Shown here piece after piece: positions 56,956 through 64,000 of a DNA stretch of 64,000 nucleotides. The notes beneath the pieces are model-generated. The model did no database searches. It was given only the letters and a program-made list of their open reading frames with translations, and was not told the origin of the DNA. How positions within the stretch are numbered: the first letter of the stretch is position 1; every line of letters begins with the position of its first letter. The position numbers were made by a program, and so were the translations under genes. This DNA comes from an uncultured Alphaproteobacteria bacterium (lineage in GTDB: Bacteria > Pseudomonadota > Alphaproteobacteria > HIMB59 > GCA-002718135): positions 1 through 64,000 of the forward strand of contig CACLJX010000007.1 of the NCBI GenBank assembly GCA_902607435.1, written 5' to 3'.

Positions 56956-58059
56956 TTAGCCTTTTTTCGTAAGTATTAAACTTTCACTATCAAATGATAT
57001 CCAAATCTTCTTCTTATCATTTATCAATTTATTAATCTTTGCTCTATTTACATTTTGAGATGAAACAGAAATCAATTTAGAAAGACCTTCTGTTTTAATG
57101 TAATAATGGCTTCTTTCTCCTAGATATGAAATGTTTTCTACAGTACCGTCAATTAATCCTACATTTTGTTCTGGTTTATTGGTATGCAGTTTTAATTTTT
57201 CTGGCCTTATTCCAATAAGAACTTCTTCTCCAGTAGAATAAAGATTCAATATACTTTTAGTTTTTGTAACACCTAAAATCTTTGATTCAAGTGTATAAAC
57301 TTCATTGTTAATAGAAGAAATTCTTCCTTCGAAAAAATTTATAGTTCCAATAAAATTTGCAACTTCTTCGTTCTCAGGTTTTTCATAAAGATGATCTGGT
57401 GAAGAAACTTGTAATATATTGCCATTGGACATAACAGCTACTCTATCAGACATGCTAAGTGATTCTTCTTGATCATGAGTAACAAATACAAAAGTAATGC
57501 CTACATCTTTTTGTAAAGAACGGAGCTCAATTTGCATATTTGCTCTCAATTGCTTATCCAAGGCTCCTAGAGGTTCATCTAATAACAAAACTTTTGGTTT
57601 TATAATTAAAGCCCTTGCTAAAGCCACCCGTTGCCTTTGTCCTCCAGAGAGTTGATCTGCTTTTCGATTTCCGTAACCTGATAATTTTATTAACTCTAAA
57701 TACTGATCTACCCTGAGATTTAATTCTTTTTTTGATAATTTTTCTTTTCTTAACCCATAAGCAATATTACTAGCTACATCCATATGGGGAAAAATTGCAT
57801 AATTTTGAAAAACCATATTTGTAGGTCTTTGATTAGGAAGTAAATAAGTTATATTTTCATCTTCTATAAATATTCTGCCATTATCAGGTTTCTCAAAACC
57901 TGCTAATAATCTTAATAAAGTTGTTTTACCACAACCTGAAGCTCCTAATAAAGAAAAGAATTCCCCTTGTTTTATTTTTAAATCAATATTATTAACAGCT
58001 ACAACTGAACCAAAGGTTTTTGTTATTCCCTCAATGTTTATAAAGTTATTAGAGTTCAT
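56956..58059 (-). CDS. potA: Polyamine-type ABC transporter, ATPase (PotA-like)
   Basis: 367 residues. Walker A GASGCGKTTLLRLLAGFE, Q-loop VFQNYAIFPHM, signature LSGGQRQRVALARAL, Walker B VLLLDEPLGALD and the switch His in VTHDQEE are all intact. A C-terminal TOBE domain (from about residue 235, FIGTINFFEG) is typical of PotA/FbpC importers. It overlaps potC by 4 nt (ATGA). It powers uptake by the PotB and PotC permeases. Confidence 0.9.
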   Translation of the reverse strand: MNSNNFINIEGITKTFGSVVAVNNIDLKIKQGEFFSLLGASGCGKTTLLRLLAGFEKPDNGRIFIEDENITYLLPNQRPTNMVFQNYAIFPHMDVASNIAYGLRKEKLSKKELNLRVDQYLELIKLSGYGNRKADQLSGGQRQRVALARALIIKPKVLLLDEPLGALDKQLRANMQIELRSLQKDVGITFVFVTHDQEESLSMSDRVAVMSNGNILQVSSPDHLYEKPENEEVANFIGTINFFEGRISSINNEVYTLESKILGVTKTKSILNLYSTGEEVLIGIRPEKLKLHTNKPEQNVGLIDGTVENISYLGERSHYYIKTEGLSKLISVSSQNVNRAKINKLINDKKKIWISFDSESLILTKKG

Positions 58060-58880
58060 TCAAATAATCCAGAAAGTTTTTTATTTTTCATACCTCTTCT
58101 TCTTATCCATTCAGCAAAACTAATTGTAACAAATGAAACTAAAAGAATTATTGAACCAAGAGCTAACATATACGGAATATTTTTTACGTGACGTAGTTGT
58201 CCATAAATGTAAATAGGTAAAGTAGGATCTTCACCAGACAGAAAAAATGCAATCAAAAACTCATCAAAAGAGATAGTAAAAGTTAACAACACGCTAGCGA
58301 GAATTCCAGATGCTACAATAGGAAAAGTAATTCTACGAAAAGTTTGCCAAGCATTTTCACCCAAATCCAAAGATGCTTCTTCGAGACTTTTGTCAAATCC
58401 CTCAAATCTTGAAATTAAGATTAAAACTGAAAAAGGCAAGCAAATTAGTACATGGCCAGCAGTAACAGTAATTAAGCTTAATTGCATACCTGCGAATATA
58501 GCAAAAATTAATAACCCAACTCCCATGATGATTTCTGGAAACGCTATTGGTAACATTATAAATCCTAATACGGGTTTTTTTAGAGGAAATATGTATCGTG
58601 TCATAGCTCTTGCTACTAATATTCCAAGGATAGTACTTATTATTGATGCAAAAATTCCAACTTTAATACTTGCAAAAAGAGCGTCACGAAGTTTTGTTTT
58701 ATGCCACATTGTAACATATCTCTCTAGCGTCCAATCACTAATAGGAAACATCATATATTGAGATTTACTAAAAGAAAAAAGAGGGAGGAATAAAACTGGG
58801 ATATAAAGAAATGACAAGAACATTACAGCATAAATAATTAATAATCGATCACCAGTAGAATATAGAGAAAATTTTTTCAT
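58056..58880 (-). CDS. potC: Polyamine-type ABC transporter, permease (PotC-like)
   Basis: 274 residues with six membrane segments. The EAA loop that contacts the ATPase is EEASLDLGENAWQTFRRITFPI. LTFTISFDEFLIAFFLSG is typical of PotC/PotI permeases. It overlaps potB upstream and potA downstream by 4 nt each (ATGA), so translation of potB, potC and potA is coupled. Confidence 0.9.
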   Translation of the reverse strand: MKKFSLYSTGDRLLIIYAVMFLSFLYIPVLFLPLFSFSKSQYMMFPISDWTLERYVTMWHKTKLRDALFASIKVGIFASIISTILGILVARAMTRYIFPLKKPVLGFIMLPIAFPEIIMGVGLLIFAIFAGMQLSLITVTAGHVLICLPFSVLILISRFEGFDKSLEEASLDLGENAWQTFRRITFPIVASGILASVLLTFTISFDEFLIAFFLSGEDPTLPIYIYGQLRHVKNIPYMLALGSIILLVSFVTISFAEWIRRRGMKNKKLSGLFE

Positions 58881-59761
58881 TTAATTTTTGATACGAGCCA
58901 TCTTGATATTAATACAAATAAAATTACAGAGAGAGTTACAATAATCATTGTAATCACGGCAATTGAGGAGCCAAGTGGCCAGTTGTTTGCTTTTCCAAAC
59001 ATGATTTGAATGAGATTAGCTACCATTATTCCCTCAGAGCCCCCTACTAATTTAGGTGTAATATAATCTCCTGTTGTAGGTATAAAAATTATTAATGAAG
59101 CAGCTAAAACACCTGGGAAAGAAAGAGGAAAAGTGATCCTACAAAATCTTTTAAAAGCGTTATCTCCTAAATCTGCCGCTGCTTCTAGTAATGACCTATC
59201 TATTTTTTCTAATGATACATATATTGGTAATATAGCAAACGCAGACCATGCATGAGCTAAGGTTACAAATACTGCAAATGGATTATAAAGCAAAAAAGAT
59301 AATGGGCTTTCAATAATGCCTAAATTAGATAAACTGCCATTTATAACTCCGTTGTAACCAAGTATAAGTTTCCATGCAAAAACACGGAGAAGATAGCTTG
59401 TCCAAAAAGGAATTGTTAAAATAATTAACCATAATAATTTACGTTCTTTAACTACAAAAGCTACAAAGTAAGCCATAGGATATGCTAATAGGACTGTTAC
59501 AATCGTGGTAAGCGATGAAATAGTCAAAGAACGTTTAATGAGAATATGATAAGACGACTTATTTATAACTGTTTTGTAATTTTCAAGAGTCAGTGTAGTG
59601 TCAATAGTCACATAATCTTGCGTCCAAAAACTATATGTAATTAGAAAAAGAATTGGAAAAGCAAAAACAATAATTAATAACAAAATTGATGGTGTAAGTA
59701 ATCTATAGGCTTTAAATGTTTCACTACTAGTGGAAAATATATTTTCTAGTGTTTTTTGCAT
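58877..59761 (-). CDS. potB: Polyamine-type ABC transporter, permease (PotB-like)
   Basis: 294 residues with six membrane segments. The EAA loop is LEAAADLGDNAFKRFCRITFPL and IFIPTTGDYITPKLVGG is the PotB/PotH hallmark. A 61-bp gap with a stable hairpin separates it from potD, and the hairpin contains the only AGGAGG upstream of this ATG (59775-59780, 13 nt away). Expression relative to potD is therefore likely to be controlled at this point (inference). Confidence 0.9.
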   Translation of the reverse strand: MQKTLENIFSTSSETFKAYRLLTPSILLLIIVFAFPILFLITYSFWTQDYVTIDTTLTLENYKTVINKSSYHILIKRSLTISSLTTIVTVLLAYPMAYFVAFVVKERKLLWLIILTIPFWTSYLLRVFAWKLILGYNGVINGSLSNLGIIESPLSFLLYNPFAVFVTLAHAWSAFAILPIYVSLEKIDRSLLEAAADLGDNAFKRFCRITFPLSFPGVLAASLIIFIPTTGDYITPKLVGGSEGIMVANLIQIMFGKANNWPLGSSIAVITMIIVTLSVILFVLISRWLVSKIK

Positions 59762-59770
59762 AATAGAAAA

Positions 59771-59803
59771 CTAACCTCCTTTAATATTAAAAAAGGAGGT
59801 TAG
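59771..59803 (-). promoter_or_regulatory. Hairpin between potD and potB masking an AGGAGG sequence
   Basis: Perfect 12-bp stem (59771-59782 with 59792-59803) around a 9-base loop. On the coding (minus) strand the first arm reads CTAACCTCCTTT and the second AAAGGAGGTTAG, followed by TTTTCTATT and the potB ATG. It can act as an intercistronic attenuator or 3' stabiliser for potD mRNA, and folding would hide the AGGAGG from ribosomes. Which applies is not decided by sequence. Confidence 0.75.
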
Positions 59804-59822
59804 AAAATTTTATTGAAATAAA

Positions 59823-60896
59823 TCAATCAACTCCAGCTCTGATTAATTCCCATTCTTCAACAATTTTATCCAGATTTGGCATTACTTCCTGAAAAATTGT
59901 ATTAGCTAACCATGCATCTACATCACTTGTATCAACAATAATTAATTCAAGAGCTTCTTCACTTGCAACGCCAAAACCATCAGCATTTGCAGGAGCGTAA
60001 CCCCAATCTTCAATCAAAAATTGCGCGGCTCCTACTGATAAACCTGAATCAATTAATGCATAAGCTTTTTCAATTGGAGCTTCTTTGCCGGCAACTGAGC
60101 TAAGAGCAAAGCCACATACCCAAGAAAATATTTTTTGATTCTTTGGCTGCATATATTCAACTGGATCAGTAAATTCTTCATCCCAAATTAAATTATTGTA
60201 ACTATCATTCCAAGCCTCAACAGCTACAACTTCCCCTTGTGCCATAGCACTTTCTAGTTCTCCTGTAACATTAGTAATAAGTCTTGCTTGAACAACAAGT
60301 TCTCGAAGTTTAACTTTAACCTGTTCCCATTCATCATCCGTCATGTTGTATGCATTAACGCCTATATGTGCTGCTACTAGAGGAATTGTATCAACTGCTC
60401 CAGCTAATACGCCAATTCTACCTTTATATTTTGGATCCCATAGTATATCCCAACTATTGTTGTCACCTGCATATTCTGGTGCTAGTTTGGTATTAACTAT
60501 AACTGAAGTATTTCCAAACAGATGAGGAATAAACCATACTTGACCTTTATCATCATATACGCCAGGCATATTTCTTAATGAATCAGGTATTTTTTCCCAA
60601 TGTTCAAGCTTGCTAACATCTATTGGCTGGATAAGTCCTGCATCTCTCCAACGAGGAATTTCATAAGAACAAGGGCCATAAACATCAGCTGAATACCCAG
60701 CTCTTAATTTTGCAAAAGCTTCATCTTCATCTTCAAAAACAGAAGTTTTAGGCTCAGCTCCATACTTGTCTATATAATACTGTATGAAAGGTACATCATC
60801 TTGATCAACCCAAGTATACAAATGAGCTTCTTCCGCTTTTACAGAAAAGCCAGTAAGAAAAAGAATTGAGATGAATATATCTCTAATAATTTTCAT
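59823..60896 (-). CDS. potD: Polyamine-type ABC transporter, periplasmic binding protein (PotD/PotF-like)
   Basis: 357 residues with a Sec signal (IFISILFLTGFSVKAEEA, cleavage likely after KAEE or near residue 21). The mature part follows the PotD/PotF plan: HLYTWVDQDDVPFIQYYI, then SADVYGPCSYEIPRWRDAGL, and NTSVIVNTKLAPEYAGDNNS. It is less A/T-coded than its neighbours, suggesting high expression. The ATG has an unusually strong AGGAGGT 5 nt upstream. It is the first gene of potD-potB-potC-potA. The ligand could be spermidine, putrescine, agmatine or another cationic amine. Confidence 0.88.
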   Translation of the reverse strand: MKIIRDIFISILFLTGFSVKAEEAHLYTWVDQDDVPFIQYYIDKYGAEPKTSVFEDEDEAFAKLRAGYSADVYGPCSYEIPRWRDAGLIQPIDVSKLEHWEKIPDSLRNMPGVYDDKGQVWFIPHLFGNTSVIVNTKLAPEYAGDNNSWDILWDPKYKGRIGVLAGAVDTIPLVAAHIGVNAYNMTDDEWEQVKVKLRELVVQARLITNVTGELESAMAQGEVVAVEAWNDSYNNLIWDEEFTDPVEYMQPKNQKIFSWVCGFALSSVAGKEAPIEKAYALIDSGLSVGAAQFLIEDWGYAPANADGFGVASEEALELIIVDTSDVDAWLANTIFQEVMPNLDKIVEEWELIRAGVD

Positions 60897-60901
60897 ATAT
60901 T

Positions 60902-60908
60902 ACCTCCT
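60902..60908 (-). promoter_or_regulatory. Strong Shine-Dalgarno of potD
   Basis: AGGAGGT on the minus strand with 5-nt spacing to the potD ATG at 60896. Most genes in the window have weak or no such site, so this stands out and fits the high abundance expected for a binding protein. Confidence 0.8.
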
Positions 60909-61018
60909 ATATTTTTTATATGATATTAAACTGATTAAATAAAATAAAAAGCATTTAAATAAATAATAATCAAATTTTGTTTAAAAAAATAATAATATTA
61001 TTAAGATATTTTATACTT

Positions 61019-62065
61019 ATGACACCAAAAGAAAAAAATTACCATATGCCGGCTGAATGGGAACTTCATGAATGTTGCTGGATGCAATGGCCTTATGAAA
61101 ATCCTAACTTTAATGGATATGGGGCAATTCCAACTTGGTCCCATTTTGATTTTGAAAAAGGAAGAATTGCATGGGCAAACGTAGCAAAAGCAATTTCACA
61201 ATTTGAAAAAGTAAAAATGATAGTTCATCCTGAAAGTATTTCAAATGCAATAAAACTTTTAGATACAAAAACAGAAATTGTTGATTTTAAGATCGATGAT
61301 GGCTGGGCTAGAGATAGTGGTGCAATATTTTTGTTAAATGATAAAAAAATGCTTGGAGGGATAGATTGGGAATTCAACGGATGGGGAAAATTTTCACCTC
61401 ATGACTCAGATAACAAAGTTGCTGAATTTATGATAAATAATACTTCAGCAAAATATTTTAAGAATAATATGGTCCTTGAAGGTGGTTCAATACATGTTGA
61501 TGGGGAAGGAACTCTAATAACAACTGAGCAGTGCCTTTTAAATAAAAATAGAAACCCTAACTTGTCAAAAGATGAAATTGAAAAAAATTTAAAGCAATAT
61601 CTTGGTGTAAATCATATTATTTGGCTTAAACATGGTACTGATGAAGGAACCGATGGACATGTAGATAATGTAGCATGCTTTGTTAAACCCGGAACAGTTA
61701 TGGCTTTAAGTTGTTCAGATAAAAGTGATTCTTTTTATGAAAAAATAAATGAAAATTTAGAAATTTTAAAAACATCAACTGATAGCAAAGGTAGAAGTTT
61801 AAAAGTTATTGAACTAGAAATGTCTTACAAAAGATTAATACCTGATGATGATGAGCCTTGCTCGTATATAAATTTTTATATTGCTAATAATGGAATAGTC
61901 ATGCCTAGTTTTGAAGATGAAAAAGCTGATTATAATGCTAAATCAGTTGTACAATCAGCCTTTCCTGATAAAAAAATTATTACTATTAATGGAATAGATA
62001 TATCAATGGGTGGAGGCAATGTTCATTGTATTACTCAACAGCAACCTATAAGTAAAAGAAAATGA
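61019..62065 (+). CDS. aguA: Agmatine deiminase (copy 2)
   Basis: 348 residues from ATG 61019 (MTPKEKNYHMPAEWELHE); an upstream TTG at 60977 is possible but would add a poor 14-residue leader. Active-site motifs are GWARDSGAIFLLND, LEGGSIHVDGEGTLITTEQ, His in DEGTDGHVDNVA and the nucleophile Cys in MGGGNVHCITQQQP. The PAEWELHECCWMQWP start and GGGNxHCITQQxP end are the textbook agmatine deiminase pattern, closer than copy 1. It heads the plus-strand aguA-DUF6356-aguB operon, so this copy is the best candidate for the true AguA. Confidence 0.92.
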   Translation: MTPKEKNYHMPAEWELHECCWMQWPYENPNFNGYGAIPTWSHFDFEKGRIAWANVAKAISQFEKVKMIVHPESISNAIKLLDTKTEIVDFKIDDGWARDSGAIFLLNDKKMLGGIDWEFNGWGKFSPHDSDNKVAEFMINNTSAKYFKNNMVLEGGSIHVDGEGTLITTEQCLLNKNRNPNLSKDEIEKNLKQYLGVNHIIWLKHGTDEGTDGHVDNVACFVKPGTVMALSCSDKSDSFYEKINENLEILKTSTDSKGRSLKVIELEMSYKRLIPDDDEPCSYINFYIANNGIVMPSFEDEKADYNAKSVVQSAFPDKKIITINGIDISMGGGNVHCITQQQPISKRK

Positions 62066-62286
62066 ATATAATTACTAAATCAAAAAAACACTGTGAGGAT
62101 GCAAACGAAAATTATTTTCGCCATATGTTTGTGGCATTAAAAATATCCTTTAGTTTATTTAGAGCCAGCTTAATGGCATTTGTACATTCAATTATTCCAG
62201 CATTTTTTGAAAAAGGAGCAAGTACTAAAATAATAAATTTATATAATTACCTAAATAGTAAAAAAAGGAATAATGATGAAAATTAA
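62062..62286 (+). CDS. DUF6356 family small protein
   Basis: 74 residues. The pattern HCEDANENYFRHMFVALKIS followed by ASLMAFVHSIIPAFFEKGAS matches DUF6356, a short alphaproteobacterial family with a conserved His-rich start, a hydrophobic middle and a VHAxxP motif. The function is unknown; the middle segment could associate with the membrane. It overlaps aguA copy 2 by 4 nt (ATGA) and extends past the aguB start, so all three are translationally coupled. Location inside an agmatine operon suggests, but does not show, a linked role. Confidence 0.75.
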   Translation: MNIITKSKKHCEDANENYFRHMFVALKISFSLFRASLMAFVHSIIPAFFEKGASTKIINLYNYLNSKKRNNDEN

Positions 62287-63145
62287 AGTTGCTGCTACTC
62301 AAATGTCTTGCAGTTGGGAAATTGAAGAAAATATTTCTAAAGCTAAAAAATTAATTGATCAAGCTGCTAAAAAAGGTGCTAATATAATTTTACTTCAAGA
62401 ATTGTTTCAAACTCCTTATTTTTGTATTCAATATGATGAAGAAATATTTAAACTAGCTCAAACCTTCGAAAACAACAAAATATTAGATCAAATGAGTAAA
62501 ATTGCTAAAGATTTGAATGTAGTTTTGCCAATTAGTTTTTTTGAAAAAGACAACAATGCATATTTTAACTCCATTGCTGTGATTAATGCTGATGGAAATA
62601 TACTTGGTAAATATAGAAAATCTCATATTCCAGATGGACCTGGTTATTTAGAGAAATATTATTTTAATCCAGGTAATACAGGTTTTAAGGTTTGGAATAC
62701 TAAATTTGGAAAAATTGGAATTGGTATTTGCTGGGATCAATGGTTTCCTGAAGCTGCAAGAATTATGGCTTTAAAAGGTGCAGAAATTCTTTTTTACCCT
62801 ACTGCCATTGGCGATGAACTTATGAGTGAATATGATAGTTCATCTGCTTGGCAAAGAGTTATGCAAGGACATGCAGCAGCAAATATTGTTCCCGTTGTAG
62901 CTTCGAATAGAATTGGTTCTGAAACTGTAAAAGACCAAACAAATGGTTTTTATGGGAAATCATTTATTTGTGACAGAACAGGAAATATTATTTCAGAAGC
63001 AAGTAAAGATAAGGAAGAAATAATTATTGCTGAAATAGATATTGAAGAGAATCATTTATTCAGAAGAAATTGGGGATTATTTCGAGATAGAAGAATTGAT
63101 CTTTATAAAGAACTTCTAACTTTAGATGGAAAGATTAAAGATTAA
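62276..63145 (+). CDS. aguB: N-carbamoylputrescine amidase
   Basis: Nitrilase-superfamily enzyme that turns N-carbamoylputrescine into putrescine, CO2 and ammonia. The catalytic triad is Glu in ILLQELFQTPYFC, Lys in KYRKSHIPDGPGY and Cys in GIGICWDQWFPEAARI, the last being characteristic of AguB. About 289 residues, full length. Two adjacent ATG codons exist (62273, 62276); AGGA at 62266-62269 favours the second. It directly continues the agmatine pathway of aguA copy 2 upstream and converges on the PuuA-like gene with an 11-bp overlap. Confidence 0.95.
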   Translation: MKIKVAATQMSCSWEIEENISKAKKLIDQAAKKGANIILLQELFQTPYFCIQYDEEIFKLAQTFENNKILDQMSKIAKDLNVVLPISFFEKDNNAYFNSIAVINADGNILGKYRKSHIPDGPGYLEKYYFNPGNTGFKVWNTKFGKIGIGICWDQWFPEAARIMALKGAEILFYPTAIGDELMSEYDSSSAWQRVMQGHAAANIVPVVASNRIGSETVKDQTNGFYGKSFICDRTGNIISEASKDKEEIIIAEIDIEENHLFRRNWGLFRDRRIDLYKELLTLDGKIKD

Positions 63146-64000
63146 GATACCACTTATATTCAATATCAGATATTTCAGAATAAAAAGTATCTAATTCTTT
63201 TTTCTTTAAATCAGAATATATTTTTACATATTCATCAGAAAAATAATCTTTACAAAAATTAGAAGATTCAAACAAATCTATTGATTTCTCAACTGTAGTT
63301 GGCATTTTTGGATCCAAGTCAGTACAAGCATTGTCAATTCTAAAGTCTGAAGGTTTAATTTGTTTAATCAATCCTATGTGTATACCTGCTAGTATAGCAG
63401 ATAATACTAAATATGGGTTTGCTTCAGCACCGGCCACTCTATGTTCAATTCTTTTTGAGCTATCTTTACCTCTTGGAATTCGAAATGCAACAGATCTATT
63501 ATTTGGTCCCCAAGAATTATTTACTGGAACAAATTGATCAGGTTGAAAACGTCTATAAGAATTAACATTTGGTGCAAAAATTAAAAAATTATCATATGTT
63601 GTTTGTTGTAAGCCACCAATTGCATAAGCTAATTGTTCACTTCCCTCTTCTTTAGCACTTGCAAAAATATTATTATTTTTTTCATCAAATATACTTAAAT
63701 GAACATGCATTCCACTACCTGTTTGGTCAATAAAAGGTTTTGAAAGAAAACTTGCTTCATATCCATGTTTTATTGCTGTTTCTTTTATTACTCTTCGCAA
63801 TAGGGCGGCATCATCAGCTGCTTTAAGAACATCATTTGTATGATTTAAATTTATTTCAAATTGACCTGGAGCAAATTCTGATGAGGCAGTAGTTGCTGGT
63901 ATATTTTGTATTTTGCAAAATTCGTTTACATCTTCTAAAAAATCATAAAATTCATCTAATTCTCTCATACCATAAACTTGAGTTCCTTCACTTTGCCTAT
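63135..64000 (-). CDS. Glutamine-synthetase-like ligase, PuuA-like (copy 2), 5' end missing
   Basis: The frame runs off the right edge: upstream of the Met codon at 63968 it stays open (QSEGTQVYG), so that Met is internal. The visible C-terminal ~288 residues hold SSEFAPGQFEINLNHTND, TGSGMHVHLSIFD, NVNSYRRFQPDQFVP and NRSVAFRIPRGKDSSKR, the GS catalytic core. It resembles PuuA and other gamma-glutamyl amine ligases; it is clearly diverged from copy 1 (GSGMHVHLS here, GSSLHLHQS there). It probably continues the polyamine island to the right. Assignment to putrescine rather than another amine is inferred from context. Confidence 0.83.
   Translation of the reverse strand, partial: RQSEGTQVYGMRELDEFYDFLEDVNEFCKIQNIPATTASSEFAPGQFEINLNHTNDVLKAADDAALLRRVIKETAIKHGYEASFLSKPFIDQTGSGMHVHLSIFDEKNNNIFASAKEEGSEQLAYAIGGLQQTTYDNFLIFAPNVNSYRRFQPDQFVPVNNSWGPNNRSVAFRIPRGKDSSKRIEHRVAGAEANPYLVLSAILAGIHIGLIKQIKPSDFRIDNACTDLDPKMPTTVEKSIDLFESSNFCKDYFSDEYVKIYSDLKKKELDTFYSEISDIEYKWYLNL

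Noticed and set aside
1-64000. Insertion sequences, prophage, integrase-tRNA junctions, toxin-antitoxin or restriction genes
   Set aside because: Every substantial plus- and minus-strand gene could be placed in a metabolic, transport or housekeeping family; no transposase, integrase, phage or defence domain was recognised.

Overview
The window is a gene-dense, very AT-rich stretch of chromosome. It reads best as a streamlined marine alphaproteobacterium of the SAR11/Pelagibacter or AEGEAN-169 (HIMB59-like) kind. The assignment rests on several signs: the surA-pdxA-ksgA and rpsF-rpsR-rplI-dnaB-alr gene orders, the der-bamB-yfgM block, DUF2794 and DUF6356 proteins, a one-cysteine alphaproteobacterial DksA, a GTTC-N7-GTTC SOS box before recA, an A/T-biased proteome rich in Lys, Asn and Ile, frequent 1-50 bp gene overlaps, and almost no intergenic DNA. 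The genus cannot be fixed from sequence alone. No IS element, prophage, CRISPR array or rRNA gene was seen, and no gap without a gene exceeds 300 bases.

Layout. Positions 1-15100 hold housekeeping genes: the surA 3' end, pdxA and ksgA on +; gmk, mltG and the fatty-acid operon fabD-fabG-acpP-fabF on -; the ribosomal/replication operon rpsF-rpsR-rplI-dnaB-alr on + running on into an MMPL/RND exporter and CvpA; then der on -. Positions 15100-28100 hold bamB, a YfgM-like protein, a redoxin, DUF2794, guaA, rlmE, a two-gene RND efflux system, pssA-psd, a LOG-family protein and icd. Positions 28100-48800 hold alaS, recA with its SOS box and terminator, dksA, moaA, nadK, a split tRNA-Leu(UAA), a CinA-like protein, map, purB, an NRDE protein, the bolA-grxD pair, rpsD, trmJ, cimA, gltX, nadE, class II DAHP synthase, glmU, an orphan ParA and tsaC.

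Positions 48800-64000 are different: an accessory nitrogen-scavenging island centred on polyamines and agmatine. It contains a potDBCA-type ABC importer, two agmatine deiminases, an N-carbamoylputrescine amidase, two glutamine-synthetase-like (PuuA-type) ligases, two PuuB-type FAD amine oxidoreductases, a Rieske oxygenase without its reductase, a nicotinamidase, a SAM methyltransferase and a small DUF6356 protein translationally coupled to the agmatine genes. The inferred pathway is uptake by Pot, agmatine to N-carbamoylputrescine to putrescine by AguA and AguB, gamma-glutamylation by the PuuA-like ligase, then oxidation by the PuuB-like enzyme. The next enzymes (PuuC and PuuD types) are not inside the window.

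The most striking observations are: (1) a compact 190-nt self-splicing-type group I intron interrupting tRNA-Leu(UAA) between U34 and A35, the classic cyanobacterial/plastid site, in what looks like an alphaproteobacterium; (2) two 75-bp tandem duplications placed mirror-symmetrically about the tip of the coiled-coil hairpin of the RND adaptor, which would lengthen both helices equally; and (3) the polyamine island with its paired paralogues and a hairpin that masks the Shine-Dalgarno sequence between potD and potB.
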